A stretch of DNA of 64,000 bases, from assembly GCA_029261155.1 (NCBI GenBank), contig JAJDBW010000025.1, positions 109,948 through 173,947 of the forward strand, read 5' to 3'. Both the position numbers and the translations under genes were made by a program. The stretch is from Nitrospirota bacterium (GTDB lineage: Bacteria > Nitrospirota > Nitrospiria > SBBL01 > JAADHI01). A model generated the notes under the pieces. That model was given only the letters and a program-made list of their open reading frames with translations, did no database searches and was not told the DNA's origin. How positions within the stretch are numbered: position 1 is the stretch's first letter; every line of letters begins with the position of its first letter. Below, piece after piece: positions 15,342 to 23,351 of this stretch.

Positions 15342-16220
15342 TCAATCTCCCTCCGGCCGCGCAACTGTGCTTGTGCAACGCGGGATGTCCGATGCCCCGA
15401 GTCCCCGAATTTCCTCGAGCGTGAGGGTGCGTCCGAAGGCCGCGTTGATCATTCTCCGGGCTTCTCGAATCGAACTCTGCATACTGGTATCTCCATCGTA
15501 GTCGCTCAGGTTTCGGCCGCCTGTGCTGAAATCCCCAAGCCAGGCATTTTGTAAATTGGTGTTGTCGCACAGGGGTCGTGCGAAACCCTGGACCTGCACC
15601 CAGGTTTGGTTTTGCCGCACACCGCAAAATGTCTTCACTGCGAAATCATGATTGAGCCGAACGCAGCCGTGCGAGAGCGGCGTGCCGTCCACTGGCCGGT
15701 ACTCGTGCAGGGCGATGCCCCGGCTCGGCACGAATTCTGTCCACCACAACACACCGTTGTGATCGAGATCCCGGTTTTTGACTTGATAGCCTTTCCGTGC
15801 CGTGATGGGTGTGCAATTGCTACCATCCCGTTTAGAGCCTTCCGCCGTGCAAGCCACGCCGTCGGGCTGGGCGGGATCCACGCAGCAGTGACCTTTTCCC
15901 GATGAACATTGGCCCGATTCCGTCGTGCCGTCGCTCCAGTGGATTGTCGTGCTTTGCGGTGTTTCCTGCTGAACGACAATGCGTTCAATCCATTTGTCCG
16001 TCGGCTGTCCTGCGCACTCGCTGCTTGCTGCGTCCCAGCGACGCTGGATGCGTTGTGTCCCTTTGGGGGAACGATTCATGACTTGCACCATTCTTTGATT
16101 GCCTACGTTTCGCTCAAAAGATGACCGGTTCACCGCCGATTGTTGCCTTTGAATGGGTTTCGATGATCTTCCGGGTTTTAAGCCCGATGCTTTTGGATTC
16201 GCCTGGTTTTGAAATGTCAC
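15342..16220 (-). CDS. L,D-transpeptidase (YkuD) domain protein, candidate eCIS cargo
   Basis: The 292-residue protein has a leader (1-60) with QRQQ, GNQRMVQVM and RIQRRW, echoing the GN-x-x-x-Q/RIQR leaders of its neighbours. The middle (60-200) holds a YkuD domain with IALHEYRPVDG (His) and PLSHGCVRL, the SHGC-x-R catalytic motif with Cys near residue 186. YkuD enzymes make 3-3 peptidoglycan cross-links or attach proteins to the wall. There are many extra Cys residues. There is no signal peptide, so delivery by the particle is the simple way it could reach a periplasm (inference). It starts at a GTG with AAAGGA upstream. The C-terminal 80 residues are unassigned. Confidence 0.78.
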   Translation of the reverse strand: MTFQNQANPKASGLKPGRSSKPIQRQQSAVNRSSFERNVGNQRMVQVMNRSPKGTQRIQRRWDAASSECAGQPTDKWIERIVVQQETPQSTTIHWSDGTTESGQCSSGKGHCCVDPAQPDGVACTAEGSKRDGSNCTPITARKGYQVKNRDLDHNGVLWWTEFVPSRGIALHEYRPVDGTPLSHGCVRLNHDFAVKTFCGVRQNQTWVQVQGFARPLCDNTNLQNAWLGDFSTGGRNLSDYDGDTSMQSSIREARRMINAAFGRTLTLEEIRGLGASDIPRCTSTVARPEGD

Positions 16221-16232
16221 CCGATGATCCTT

Positions 16233-16961
16233 TTATATCCCCGCGCATTGCGCGGCATCCATGTTGTCCACGCCCACATTCCGCGTGCCCCCGGAGGCCA
16301 TGAGGTTATCCGGGTCGGCGTGATGGCCGCCATCGTCGAGTAAAACATGCACCAATTCGTGCACCATCGTATCGTCCGCTGCAGAATTGGCGACCTGAAT
16401 CGCATTGGCGGTACTCGGAAAAGCCCCGCCGTAACGGCTTGCATAAAAAGATGAACCCCGTGAACCGATCGAAATCGAGGGCACGTAGTAGGCGTGTAGT
16501 ACATTGCCGCCGGGCCGGTGCGCTGTCATGTCCTGTACTTCCGTGGTCGCTGTGGCTGTGCTGTGATTGAGTACGCCGTGGGGCGCATCGGTGTCCATCA
16601 AATTTGTATCCCAGCTTTCCCCGCCGGTAATGTTGATTCTCGCGCAACACTGGGCCAGCACCGCGTTGGTCTTTGTTTGGTCGTCATAAATCGTCCGGGT
16701 CGATCCGGGTAAATTCACGGCAAAAATATCGATCTGCCGGACACCGTCCGGACAAGGATCGGGCGCAGGCGGCGGGTCGCGCTGGATGCGGGGCGCAAGC
16801 GGCATGCGCTGCGCCATCATCCGCCCGACACTCCGGTTCCCTAAGCTGCGTCCAAGTGAGCGCTCATCCTCTCCCCTTATTTGGCGGGATTTGAGAGCTG
16901 GGCGCGGCTGCGGCTTTCTTTGTAGTGCACCCCCCTTTTGTTTATGCGTATAAGACAACAT
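16233..16961 (-). CDS. Metzincin-like protease without DUF4157, candidate eCIS cargo
   Basis: The 242-residue protein is a shortened paralogue of the next gene. After a basic leader (RSLGRSLGNRSVGRMM, then RIQRDPPPAPDPCPDG) it has a zincin domain with MVHELVHVLLDDGGHH (HExxH near residue 200) and a Met-turn candidate DPDNLMASG. The third His lies two residues later than in a standard HExxHxxGxxH metzincin. It lacks the DUF4157 domain of its neighbour, but keeps the QR/RIQR leader. A 98-nt segment is almost identical to the neighbouring gene, showing recent duplication or conversion. Substrate unknown. Confidence 0.68.
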   Translation of the reverse strand: MLSYTHKQKGGALQRKPQPRPALKSRQIRGEDERSLGRSLGNRSVGRMMAQRMPLAPRIQRDPPPAPDPCPDGVRQIDIFAVNLPGSTRTIYDDQTKTNAVLAQCCARINITGGESWDTNLMDTDAPHGVLNHSTATATTEVQDMTAHRPGGNVLHAYYVPSISIGSRGSSFYASRYGGAFPSTANAIQVANSAADDTMVHELVHVLLDDGGHHADPDNLMASGGTRNVGVDNMDAAQCAGI

Positions 16962-16985
16962 CCACGCTTCCTTTATTTAAGCCCT

Positions 16986-18242
16986 CTAAATGGCCGCGCA
17001 CTGGGTTGCATCCAAATTGTCCACGCCGACATTGCGAACCGATCCGCTGGCCATCAAATTATCCGGGTCGGCATAGTGATTGCCGTTGTTAAGCAAGACA
17101 TGCATCAATTCGTGCGGAAAAGAATCGGCATTCGGACGGTTGGAAATGGCAAAGGCGCGTTCGCTATGTTGCGCGGGCCAAAAGGCTTCCGCCACCTTTG
17201 GTCCCGAAAAACTGGGCACATAATAGGCATGGACGACCGAAGCACCGCCTGGCTGATGCGCAAGCATGGCGTTTTCTTCGGCCGTGAGCGGGCGGACCGT
17301 TCCCGAAGGCGCATTGAGCACGCCGTGAGGGGCATCGGTATCGAGCAAGGTCGTATCCCAAGATTCGCCGCCGACGATATTGATCCGCGCACAACATTGC
17401 GCCAGCACCCGATTGGCCATCGACTCGTCGTCATAAATCGTCCGGGTCGATCCAGGCAAATTCACGGCAAAAATATCGATCTGCCGGACACCGTCCGGAC
17501 AAGGGTCGGGCGCAGGCGGCGGGTCACGTTGAATGCGAGGAGATACCGGCATGCGTTGCGCTGTGTCTTCCGCGCCGCCTTGCTGTACGACGTGGGTCAG
17601 CTCGTGCGCCATCAAATGTTGGTCACCTTCTGAAGCCCCCTTGCCCAGGGTAATGTGATAGCCGTGCGTATAGGCGTGGGCCTGAATTTGCGAGGCTGAG
17701 GCTTGGGCTTGCGCGTCCTCGTGCACACGCACCGTGCTGAAATCGAGGCCGAAGCGGGGTTCCATGTGTTGCCGTGTTGCTTGGGAAAGAGGACGGCCAC
17801 CGCTTTGAGAGGTCTTGAATTCCGGGCCGGGATCGAAGCCGCTGCCCTCGCTTCCAGTAATACGTTGGATGGATGAAGCGATGTCCCCTGACCCCGCTTC
17901 CATTGAGGTTGCAGGGCTTCGCATGACGGTATTGGCCACACGGTCGGCCTCTTGTTCATAGACATCGTTTACCGGTCCGACGGCGAGTTTCGCCTGGACT
18001 TTTAGATCGCCATTTCGCTTCGATGCACAGCCTGCGCAGCTCCCCCCACAATGGCATTGCCGTTGAATCGGCGGCGATCCGCTGTTTCGCGGATGATCCA
18101 AGATCGCACCTACCCCGTTTCCAATATGGCGTGCGAAAGTGAGGGTGCTGTTCAATCCGCCGGGCACGGTTTTCCGTTGTGCGTTTTTTCCCTCGCGTTC
18201 AAAATTTTCAGCGCGCTGTTTCTTTTCAGATAATGCGAACAT
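16986..18242 (-). CDS. DUF4157 plus metzincin-like protease, candidate eCIS cargo
   Basis: The 418-residue protein has a leader with a CHCGGSCAGC Cys cluster (near 65-75), a DUF4157 domain (about 85-225: VNDVYEQEADRVA, FGLDFSTVRVHED, LMAHELTHVVQQGG), then a second zincin domain (about 250-418) with FPHELMHVLLNNGNHY and DPDNLMASG. DUF4157 is the domain most linked to eCIS cargo loading; it carries its own HExxH. The second HExxH (near 376) is probably the toxic activity. It lies 24 bp upstream of its shorter paralogue. No immunity gene is evident. Confidence 0.82.
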   Translation of the reverse strand: MFALSEKKQRAENFEREGKNAQRKTVPGGLNSTLTFARHIGNGVGAILDHPRNSGSPPIQRQCHCGGSCAGCASKRNGDLKVQAKLAVGPVNDVYEQEADRVANTVMRSPATSMEAGSGDIASSIQRITGSEGSGFDPGPEFKTSQSGGRPLSQATRQHMEPRFGLDFSTVRVHEDAQAQASASQIQAHAYTHGYHITLGKGASEGDQHLMAHELTHVVQQGGAEDTAQRMPVSPRIQRDPPPAPDPCPDGVRQIDIFAVNLPGSTRTIYDDESMANRVLAQCCARINIVGGESWDTTLLDTDAPHGVLNAPSGTVRPLTAEENAMLAHQPGGASVVHAYYVPSFSGPKVAEAFWPAQHSERAFAISNRPNADSFPHELMHVLLNNGNHYADPDNLMASGSVRNVGVDNLDATQCAAI

Positions 18243-18261
18243 TTTTTATTGATCTCTTTGT

Positions 18262-19560
18262 TTATGCATTGCCAAAAATCGTCGGGCACTGGGTTTGATG
18301 CAATGTGGAACCTGATGAGCTGCTTGTCGGTTCCATGATGTTATCCGTCCCGCCCGGGTGGGTCGTGTGCACCCTGCCGTCGGCATCGAGCAGGATATGG
18401 CCGATTTCGTGGGCCAGGGTGCGTGTGCCCGCGCTGTTGGTGACGATGACCATGCCCTCGTAGGGTGCCGCCACGCCCGTGGCCCAGTTCGCCGGAAAAC
18501 TCGTGGCCCGCGATCCGCCGACCAGGCTCTCGACATAAAAGGCCCGGATGCGTCCCGTCAAACCAAAGGTCGCGGTTGCGCCGTTGTAAGCGGCCGTCTG
18601 TTCCGCATGGATCGCCCCTCGGGTTGTCCCCCGGCTCATGGCCGTATCGCCGCCCAGCCAGCTGTCGGACAGGCTGGGGATGACGCTTACACCGTGGCTC
18701 ATTTGAAACTGCACGCAACAGGGCGCGTACACCGTGTTGGCAAAATCTAGCTCGGCGGGCGGGTTACGGCTTGACCCGCGCAAAGAAATGAGATCCACAT
18801 TGACCGTTTTTACGCCGTCGGGACATGGGTTTTGTGGCGGGTCGCGTTGAATTCGGGCTGAGATCGGCGTCCGCTGCGCTGCCCCTTCCGCGCCGCCCTG
18901 TTGCACGACGTGGGTCAGTTCGTGCGCCATTAAATGTTTATCGTTTTCGGATGCGCCGTGGCCCAGGGTAATATGCGTGCCCACCGTATAGGCCCGCGCC
19001 TGAATTTGATTCGCCGAAGTTTGTGCTGCCGAACCGGTATGAAGGCGGACGCCACTGAAGTCCGTGCCAAAGCGGGCTTCCATAAAATCGCGTGTCGATG
19101 AAGAAAGGGGCTGCCCGCCGCTTTGTTGCGCTTTGAAATCCGGCCCGGGGTCGAAACCGCCGCCGTCGTCTCCCGTGATGCGCTGAATTGATGCTGCAAT
19201 GTCTTGTTCACCGGTTTCAATTGCCGGCATTGGCATGCGCATGATTGAGTCCGCGACGCGGTCGGCTTCCTGTTCGTAGGCATCGTGCGCTGGACCGACG
19301 GTCAACTTGGCCTGCACCTTTGGCCGGGCTTCTTCTTTCGATGCGCAGCCCGAACATCCGCCGCCACAGCCGCACTGTCTTTGAATACGGGGAATGGACG
19401 GTGACCGCCCCAGGGACTGCAAACGGTTGTTACCGATACTCCGTTGCAAGGCAGAAACCGGCTGCACGCTGGGGCCTTGACGGGACGCGGAAAAGGCGTC
19501 TTGTACCTTTGAGGAAGAGGCCGCATTTTTGATGTCGTTTTGTTTTTGCGTCGTATACAT
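18262..19560 (-). CDS. DUF4157 plus divergent metzincin-like protease, candidate eCIS cargo
   Basis: The 432-residue protein has the same layout as the 418-residue neighbour: leader with LQRSIGNNRLQSLG and RIQRQCGCGGGCSGC, a DUF4157 domain (about 85-225: AHDAYEQEADRVADSIMR, FSGVRLHTG, LMAHELTHVVQQGG), then a zincin domain. Its C-terminal motif is TLAHEIGHILLDADGRVH with TDNIMEP as Met-turn, so the third His is four residues later than in standard metzincins. The protease domains of the two proteins are only distantly alike, so they may have different substrates. The ATG has GGAGAG upstream. Confidence 0.82.
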   Translation of the reverse strand: MYTTQKQNDIKNAASSSKVQDAFSASRQGPSVQPVSALQRSIGNNRLQSLGRSPSIPRIQRQCGCGGGCSGCASKEEARPKVQAKLTVGPAHDAYEQEADRVADSIMRMPMPAIETGEQDIAASIQRITGDDGGGFDPGPDFKAQQSGGQPLSSSTRDFMEARFGTDFSGVRLHTGSAAQTSANQIQARAYTVGTHITLGHGASENDKHLMAHELTHVVQQGGAEGAAQRTPISARIQRDPPQNPCPDGVKTVNVDLISLRGSSRNPPAELDFANTVYAPCCVQFQMSHGVSVIPSLSDSWLGGDTAMSRGTTRGAIHAEQTAAYNGATATFGLTGRIRAFYVESLVGGSRATSFPANWATGVAAPYEGMVIVTNSAGTRTLAHEIGHILLDADGRVHTTHPGGTDNIMEPTSSSSGSTLHQTQCPTIFGNA

Positions 19561-19582
19561 TTTTATTGCTTTTTCTCTCCTC

Positions 19583-20290
19583 TCAACATCGTACGCCGGG
19601 GCTCCCGCGGGTTTCCCAATGCGGCGCAGCCAAACTCGCTATGTTGCCCAGGTGCGTCGATCCCGGTGCGGCGGAAGACACCTCCGTGATAATCGGGGCC
19701 TCTCCTTTTTCCACTTGTTCCGCGATCTGCTCTGCGCCGTAGAGGCCGAACCATTTTCCCGGCACGTAACAATAGGCGCTCGCCCCGCCGCCCACTGCTG
19801 CGGCCGCCGCCTGACTGGCAATGGAATTCGCCATGAATTGCGCCGGATTCGGGTGATGCTGCGACTGCCAGCTGTGTGCCAGTTCGTGAATCAATAAATT
19901 GCGGTTCGATCCGGGTGTCGCGTAGGCCGAGGGTCCAATGTTAATGACCGTGCCGCCGGAGATGCCTGGAATGGGCGAAGGCACATAGGTCGTAAAAGGA
20001 CGTCCCCCACCCCCGACCGCATCGCTCAGTAAAACCTTTCCAAAATCGATGCTGGTCCCATAAACGCCGCTGGCCATTGTTTCTTCCGTCGTATCCAGAA
20101 ACCGAAGTCCTGTCGGGAGTGTAATGCCGAAAGGCAGGCGTTGAATGAAACATGCCCCATTTTGGAGACCTTGGTTTCCTATGGCCCGTTGAAGGTTTTG
20201 GAATCTTCCCGAATCGGAAGGACCCATTTTTTTTGAAGGCGCGCCGGGCTGAATGCCTGCCTTCTTTTGATTATGGTCGCGTGCAAACAT
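19583..20290 (-). CDS. HExxH zincin-like protein, candidate eCIS cargo
   Basis: The protein has about 235 residues from the ATG at 20290; ATG at 20293 overlaps the ATPase stop as TGATG, and AAGG spacing favours 20290. The leader has FQNLQRAIGNQGLQNG, the motif shared by this block. The body has NLLIHELAHSWQSQHHP (HExxH near residue 135), then YCYVPGKWFGLYGAEQIAEQVEKGE in two parts, where the Glu-rich end could give the third zinc ligand (gluzincin-like). This arrangement resembles a DUF4157-related fold without the rest. It is the first gene of the cargo block, translationally coupled to the ATPase. Whether it is an active protease is uncertain. Confidence 0.6.
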   Translation of the reverse strand: MFARDHNQKKAGIQPGAPSKKMGPSDSGRFQNLQRAIGNQGLQNGACFIQRLPFGITLPTGLRFLDTTEETMASGVYGTSIDFGKVLLSDAVGGGGRPFTTYVPSPIPGISGGTVINIGPSAYATPGSNRNLLIHELAHSWQSQHHPNPAQFMANSIASQAAAAAVGGGASAYCYVPGKWFGLYGAEQIAEQVEKGEAPIITEVSSAAPGSTHLGNIASLAAPHWETRGSPGVRC

Positions 20291-20292
20291 CA

Positions 20293-22512
20293 TCAGCCTT
20301 TTTCTTTCATTGGGGCGAGTCGATTGTCGTCCCAAAGCTTGCCAATTTTTTCATATTCCCGTTTCGTCCCTTGAATCAGATGGTCCATGCCGATAGGCTG
20401 CCGGTTTTCGGCGGCCAGAAAGGCGGCGTTCAAGACAATGTTTTTGATATTTCCACCCGCGACCTGTACTTTTTTGGACAGAAAATCGTAATCGATGTCC
20501 TCGTCCACCGGTGCTTCTTTCGGAAAATGCTGCTTCCAAATGGCAAGGCGTTGCGCGGCCTCAGGGAAGGGGAATTCAACGATGAAACGGATGCGCCGGG
20601 TGAAGGCCTCGTCCATGTTGTCGCGCAGATTGGTGGCCAGGATGACAATGCCTTCGTATTCTTCCATTTTTTGTAGCAGGTAACTGGTTTCGATGTTTGC
20701 ATAACGGTCGTGGGCATCGCTGACCTCCGTCCGTTTTCCAAAGAGGGCGTCTGCTTCGTCAAAAAACAAAATGGCGTTGCTGGTTTCGGCCTCCTGAAAA
20801 ACCTTTGCCAGGTTTTTTTCTGTCTCTCCGATGTACTTGCTGACGAGGCCCGAAAGGTCGATTTGATAACAATCCAGTCCAAGCGCGTGGGCGATGACTT
20901 CCGCCGCCAGTGTTTTGCCCGTACCGGGCGGGCCGGAAAACAAAACGGAAAGCCCTTTGCCATAAGAGAGTTTTTGGTCGAATCCCCATTCGCCAAAGAC
21001 CTGAGAGCGATGTTTGACCTGGGTGCAAATTTCTTTCAACTGGGCCAGCTGGGATTCGGGCAGAACGATGTCTTCCCATCTCGCGCGCTTACTGATCTTT
21101 CGGGCCATGTCTTGCAGCTTTTGGTTCGACTGCGACCGGCAAGCGGTAAACAAATCGGCGCAGGTGATTTTCGATCCGGAGAGGGCCTTTTGGCATTGAG
21201 CAAACTGCACAGCATCCCGAATTTGGCCGGGGCTCAGGCGGAACTGGCCTGACAGGGCCTCTGTCCAGACCTGTGCATTTTCGACATCCAAGGGTCTTAA
21301 ATAATAGATCCACGCCGCTTTTCGAAGGGGCGCGGCGGGAACCGGGAGATGATGCGATTGAAAAAGCATGTCCTGAAAAAGATTTGCTTGTTGAGCCCAG
21401 GCTTTTTCGCCGGAGAGAAAGCACAACCAGCCGTACTGGCGCATCGCCTGTGCGAGATATTTAAAGCAGTGCGTCTCATTCGTTTGCGGCAGGGCGTCGA
21501 TGCCTTCCAGAAAAATCGCGGCCTGTTGCAGCAGGCCCTCACGGAAGGCCTGACGCAGATGGTCTTCCATCTCCTGCGGGTCTTTTAAAAGCAGTGGGGC
21601 ATCGAGAATTAAGAGCGGAATACCGAGTAGGCCGCAGAGAACCGCAGCGAGTTCCTTTTTCCCCACGCCTTCGGGGCCGTAAAAATGAAAAACCAGTTTT
21701 TTACGATCCTTCGATTGATCCAAAAAATGAAGCCGCATGAGTTCAAGCAGGCTTTTATGGAGGGCCGGATCGATAAAAACCGATCCCGGATTGGCTTGCG
21801 GCAAGATCAGCTTAGAGACGTCCGTTAGTCCGGCATCCACCTGGTTCGCACCTAGGAGATAATTCAAGATGCGCGGATCGAGTTTTAAAAAGCGCGCCAA
21901 GTCGCTCGAGCCCGAGGGGCTTTGCATATCTTCGACAACCTGAAGCAGCCCGGTGCGGAATAGGGGTGCTTGCGGTGAAAAAGAGCTGCGCGCCTCCCAG
22001 CGTTCGGCCTCCGACGCACAGAGCAAATCCAGAGCAAGATCGACGCTGGGTTTCTTTCGGGTAATGTCGTCCTGCAAGTAGGCGTAAAGTTTGTCGTACT
22101 TCCGGTCGAGTTCGGGCGCGAGGCAGATCAGAAGGATTTCGCATTCAAAGGGCGAAAGAGAAAAGATGTGGGCCAAGTTAGGCAGCGCCAGAAAAATACC
22201 CTGCTGCAGGCTTTGCACGGCCTTGTTTTGAATCTCTTTTTGCAGCGCTTCAATCGCTTTGGCGATGCGCTCGATTTCCGGATGCGTGGCATTTGCAGCG
22301 GCAGTCGGTCTGAGGAGATGATTGACTTCCTCATGCGAGATGTAGACATGCGTTAAATCGGTTCGCAAGGGCTCTGGCGCGGCCTGACGGAACATCAATG
22401 TCCGACGCTGAATCAAGAGGTCAATCTTCCGTAAGGCATCGCAGAGCTGCTCCGAAGAGTGACGATAGAGTGCCTCGGTTTTTGCCGTATCCTGTAAATG
22501 ATTCAGCTTCAT
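20293..22512 (-). CDS. eCIS AAA+ ATPase (Afp15 type)
   Basis: The 739-residue protein has a C-terminal AAA+ module with Walker A GPPGTGKT (near 526), Walker B ILFFDEADALF (near 580), sensor ATNLRDNMDEAFTRRI and an arginine-rich follow-on. The N-terminal 250 residues are helical, and a degenerate ATPase unit lies near 275-290 (GPEGVGKK). This layout is that of the Afp15/Pvc15 ATPase thought to help assemble the particle or load cargo. It overlaps the DUF4255 gene by 4 bp and is directly followed by the cargo block, which fits a cargo-loading role. There are no ClpV-type features. Confidence 0.92.
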   Translation of the reverse strand: MKLNHLQDTAKTEALYRHSSEQLCDALRKIDLLIQRRTLMFRQAAPEPLRTDLTHVYISHEEVNHLLRPTAAANATHPEIERIAKAIEALQKEIQNKAVQSLQQGIFLALPNLAHIFSLSPFECEILLICLAPELDRKYDKLYAYLQDDITRKKPSVDLALDLLCASEAERWEARSSFSPQAPLFRTGLLQVVEDMQSPSGSSDLARFLKLDPRILNYLLGANQVDAGLTDVSKLILPQANPGSVFIDPALHKSLLELMRLHFLDQSKDRKKLVFHFYGPEGVGKKELAAVLCGLLGIPLLILDAPLLLKDPQEMEDHLRQAFREGLLQQAAIFLEGIDALPQTNETHCFKYLAQAMRQYGWLCFLSGEKAWAQQANLFQDMLFQSHHLPVPAAPLRKAAWIYYLRPLDVENAQVWTEALSGQFRLSPGQIRDAVQFAQCQKALSGSKITCADLFTACRSQSNQKLQDMARKISKRARWEDIVLPESQLAQLKEICTQVKHRSQVFGEWGFDQKLSYGKGLSVLFSGPPGTGKTLAAEVIAHALGLDCYQIDLSGLVSKYIGETEKNLAKVFQEAETSNAILFFDEADALFGKRTEVSDAHDRYANIETSYLLQKMEEYEGIVILATNLRDNMDEAFTRRIRFIVEFPFPEAAQRLAIWKQHFPKEAPVDEDIDYDFLSKKVQVAGGNIKNIVLNAAFLAAENRQPIGMDHLIQGTKREYEKIGKLWDDNRLAPMKEKG

Positions 22513-23351
22513 GCCGTCACCTCGAAGAAAAAGGTTTTTCGGAAGAGATGTGAGATGTCGACGCGGATCTCATGAAAGCCCGCGTCGAGATCGCCTGGCA
22601 GGGTCACATCGAAACTGTCCCCGGCAATTTCGACGCCGTCAAGGATGCGGTTGCGCATGAGTGTGACGTAGGCCGACCAGCCTTCGAGGTATTCCCCGCT
22701 GAAGGTGACGGTCGTACCTGCAGGGCCGCTTTCCGGACTGAGGGTCTCGACCACGGGCGGTTTGTAGGGCGCACGGACATCGGGTATGCCGATCGTCCGC
22801 ACGCGTGTCGCCATGGTACGCTCGCTTTCGGTAAGCATGTCAATTTGCACCACAGAAACCTCATATAAAACGGAGAGGCGAAAAGGCTGTGTGAAGGTGT
22901 TCCAAACCCGGCTGAGTTCTTCAAGGTCGAGCGTGTTGAGCATGATTTTAATTTGATGCCGTGCGTCCGACAGACCCTCCACCAGGTATTCTTGCGAGAC
23001 GATGGGATGTTCATAAAACACGCGCATGGCTTCGCCTAAAATCTCATGCGCCGCACTGTTGCCCGATTGCGGGTCATTCGGGGCATAGGGCGTCATGAGA
23101 TAAAAAAGGTTGAGGGACAGGGGTGGCGGAACCAATTGACTGCTGTCGCCGGTCTTGGGCTGCCAGTCCAGGTTTTTCAATGACGGGTTCTCTTGGGCTT
23201 TGTATAAAAACAGGTTCACGCGCCGACTGCCACCGCCGGATTCGTCCGGTGCCAGCACGGTGATATTCGGCGTAGGCGTGAGCGTCATCTCCCCGACCAG
23301 CAGGTTGCGCAGGGATTCACTGACCATGCCAATGGCGGTGGATGTGCTCAT
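22509..23351 (-). CDS. DUF4255 tube/sheath terminator (Afp16/Pvc16 type)
   Basis: Starting at the ATG at 23351 (ATGA overlap with the previous stop), the protein has 280 residues. Residues 1-190 match DUF4255/Pvc16_N: AIGMVSESLRNLLVGEM, RRVNLFLYKAQENPSLKN, LNLFYLMTPYAPND, and AAHEILGEAMRVFYEHPIV. Residues 200-280 are a TIG/IPT-like Ig domain (VETLSPESGPAGTTVTFSGE). Afp16 caps the tube and sheath and fixes particle length. The in-frame extension to 23399 would overlap the previous gene by 50 bp and has no ribosome site, so it is not used. Confidence 0.9.
   Translation of the reverse strand: MSTSTAIGMVSESLRNLLVGEMTLTPTPNITVLAPDESGGGSRRVNLFLYKAQENPSLKNLDWQPKTGDSSQLVPPPLSLNLFYLMTPYAPNDPQSGNSAAHEILGEAMRVFYEHPIVSQEYLVEGLSDARHQIKIMLNTLDLEELSRVWNTFTQPFRLSVLYEVSVVQIDMLTESERTMATRVRTIGIPDVRAPYKPPVVETLSPESGPAGTTVTFSGEYLEGWSAYVTLMRNRILDGVEIAGDSFDVTLPGDLDAGFHEIRVDISHLFRKTFFFEVTA

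Noticed and set aside
16938..17633. 231-codon plus-strand frame opposite the protease gene
   Set aside because: Antisense shadow; the opposite strand encodes DUF4157 and zincin motifs.
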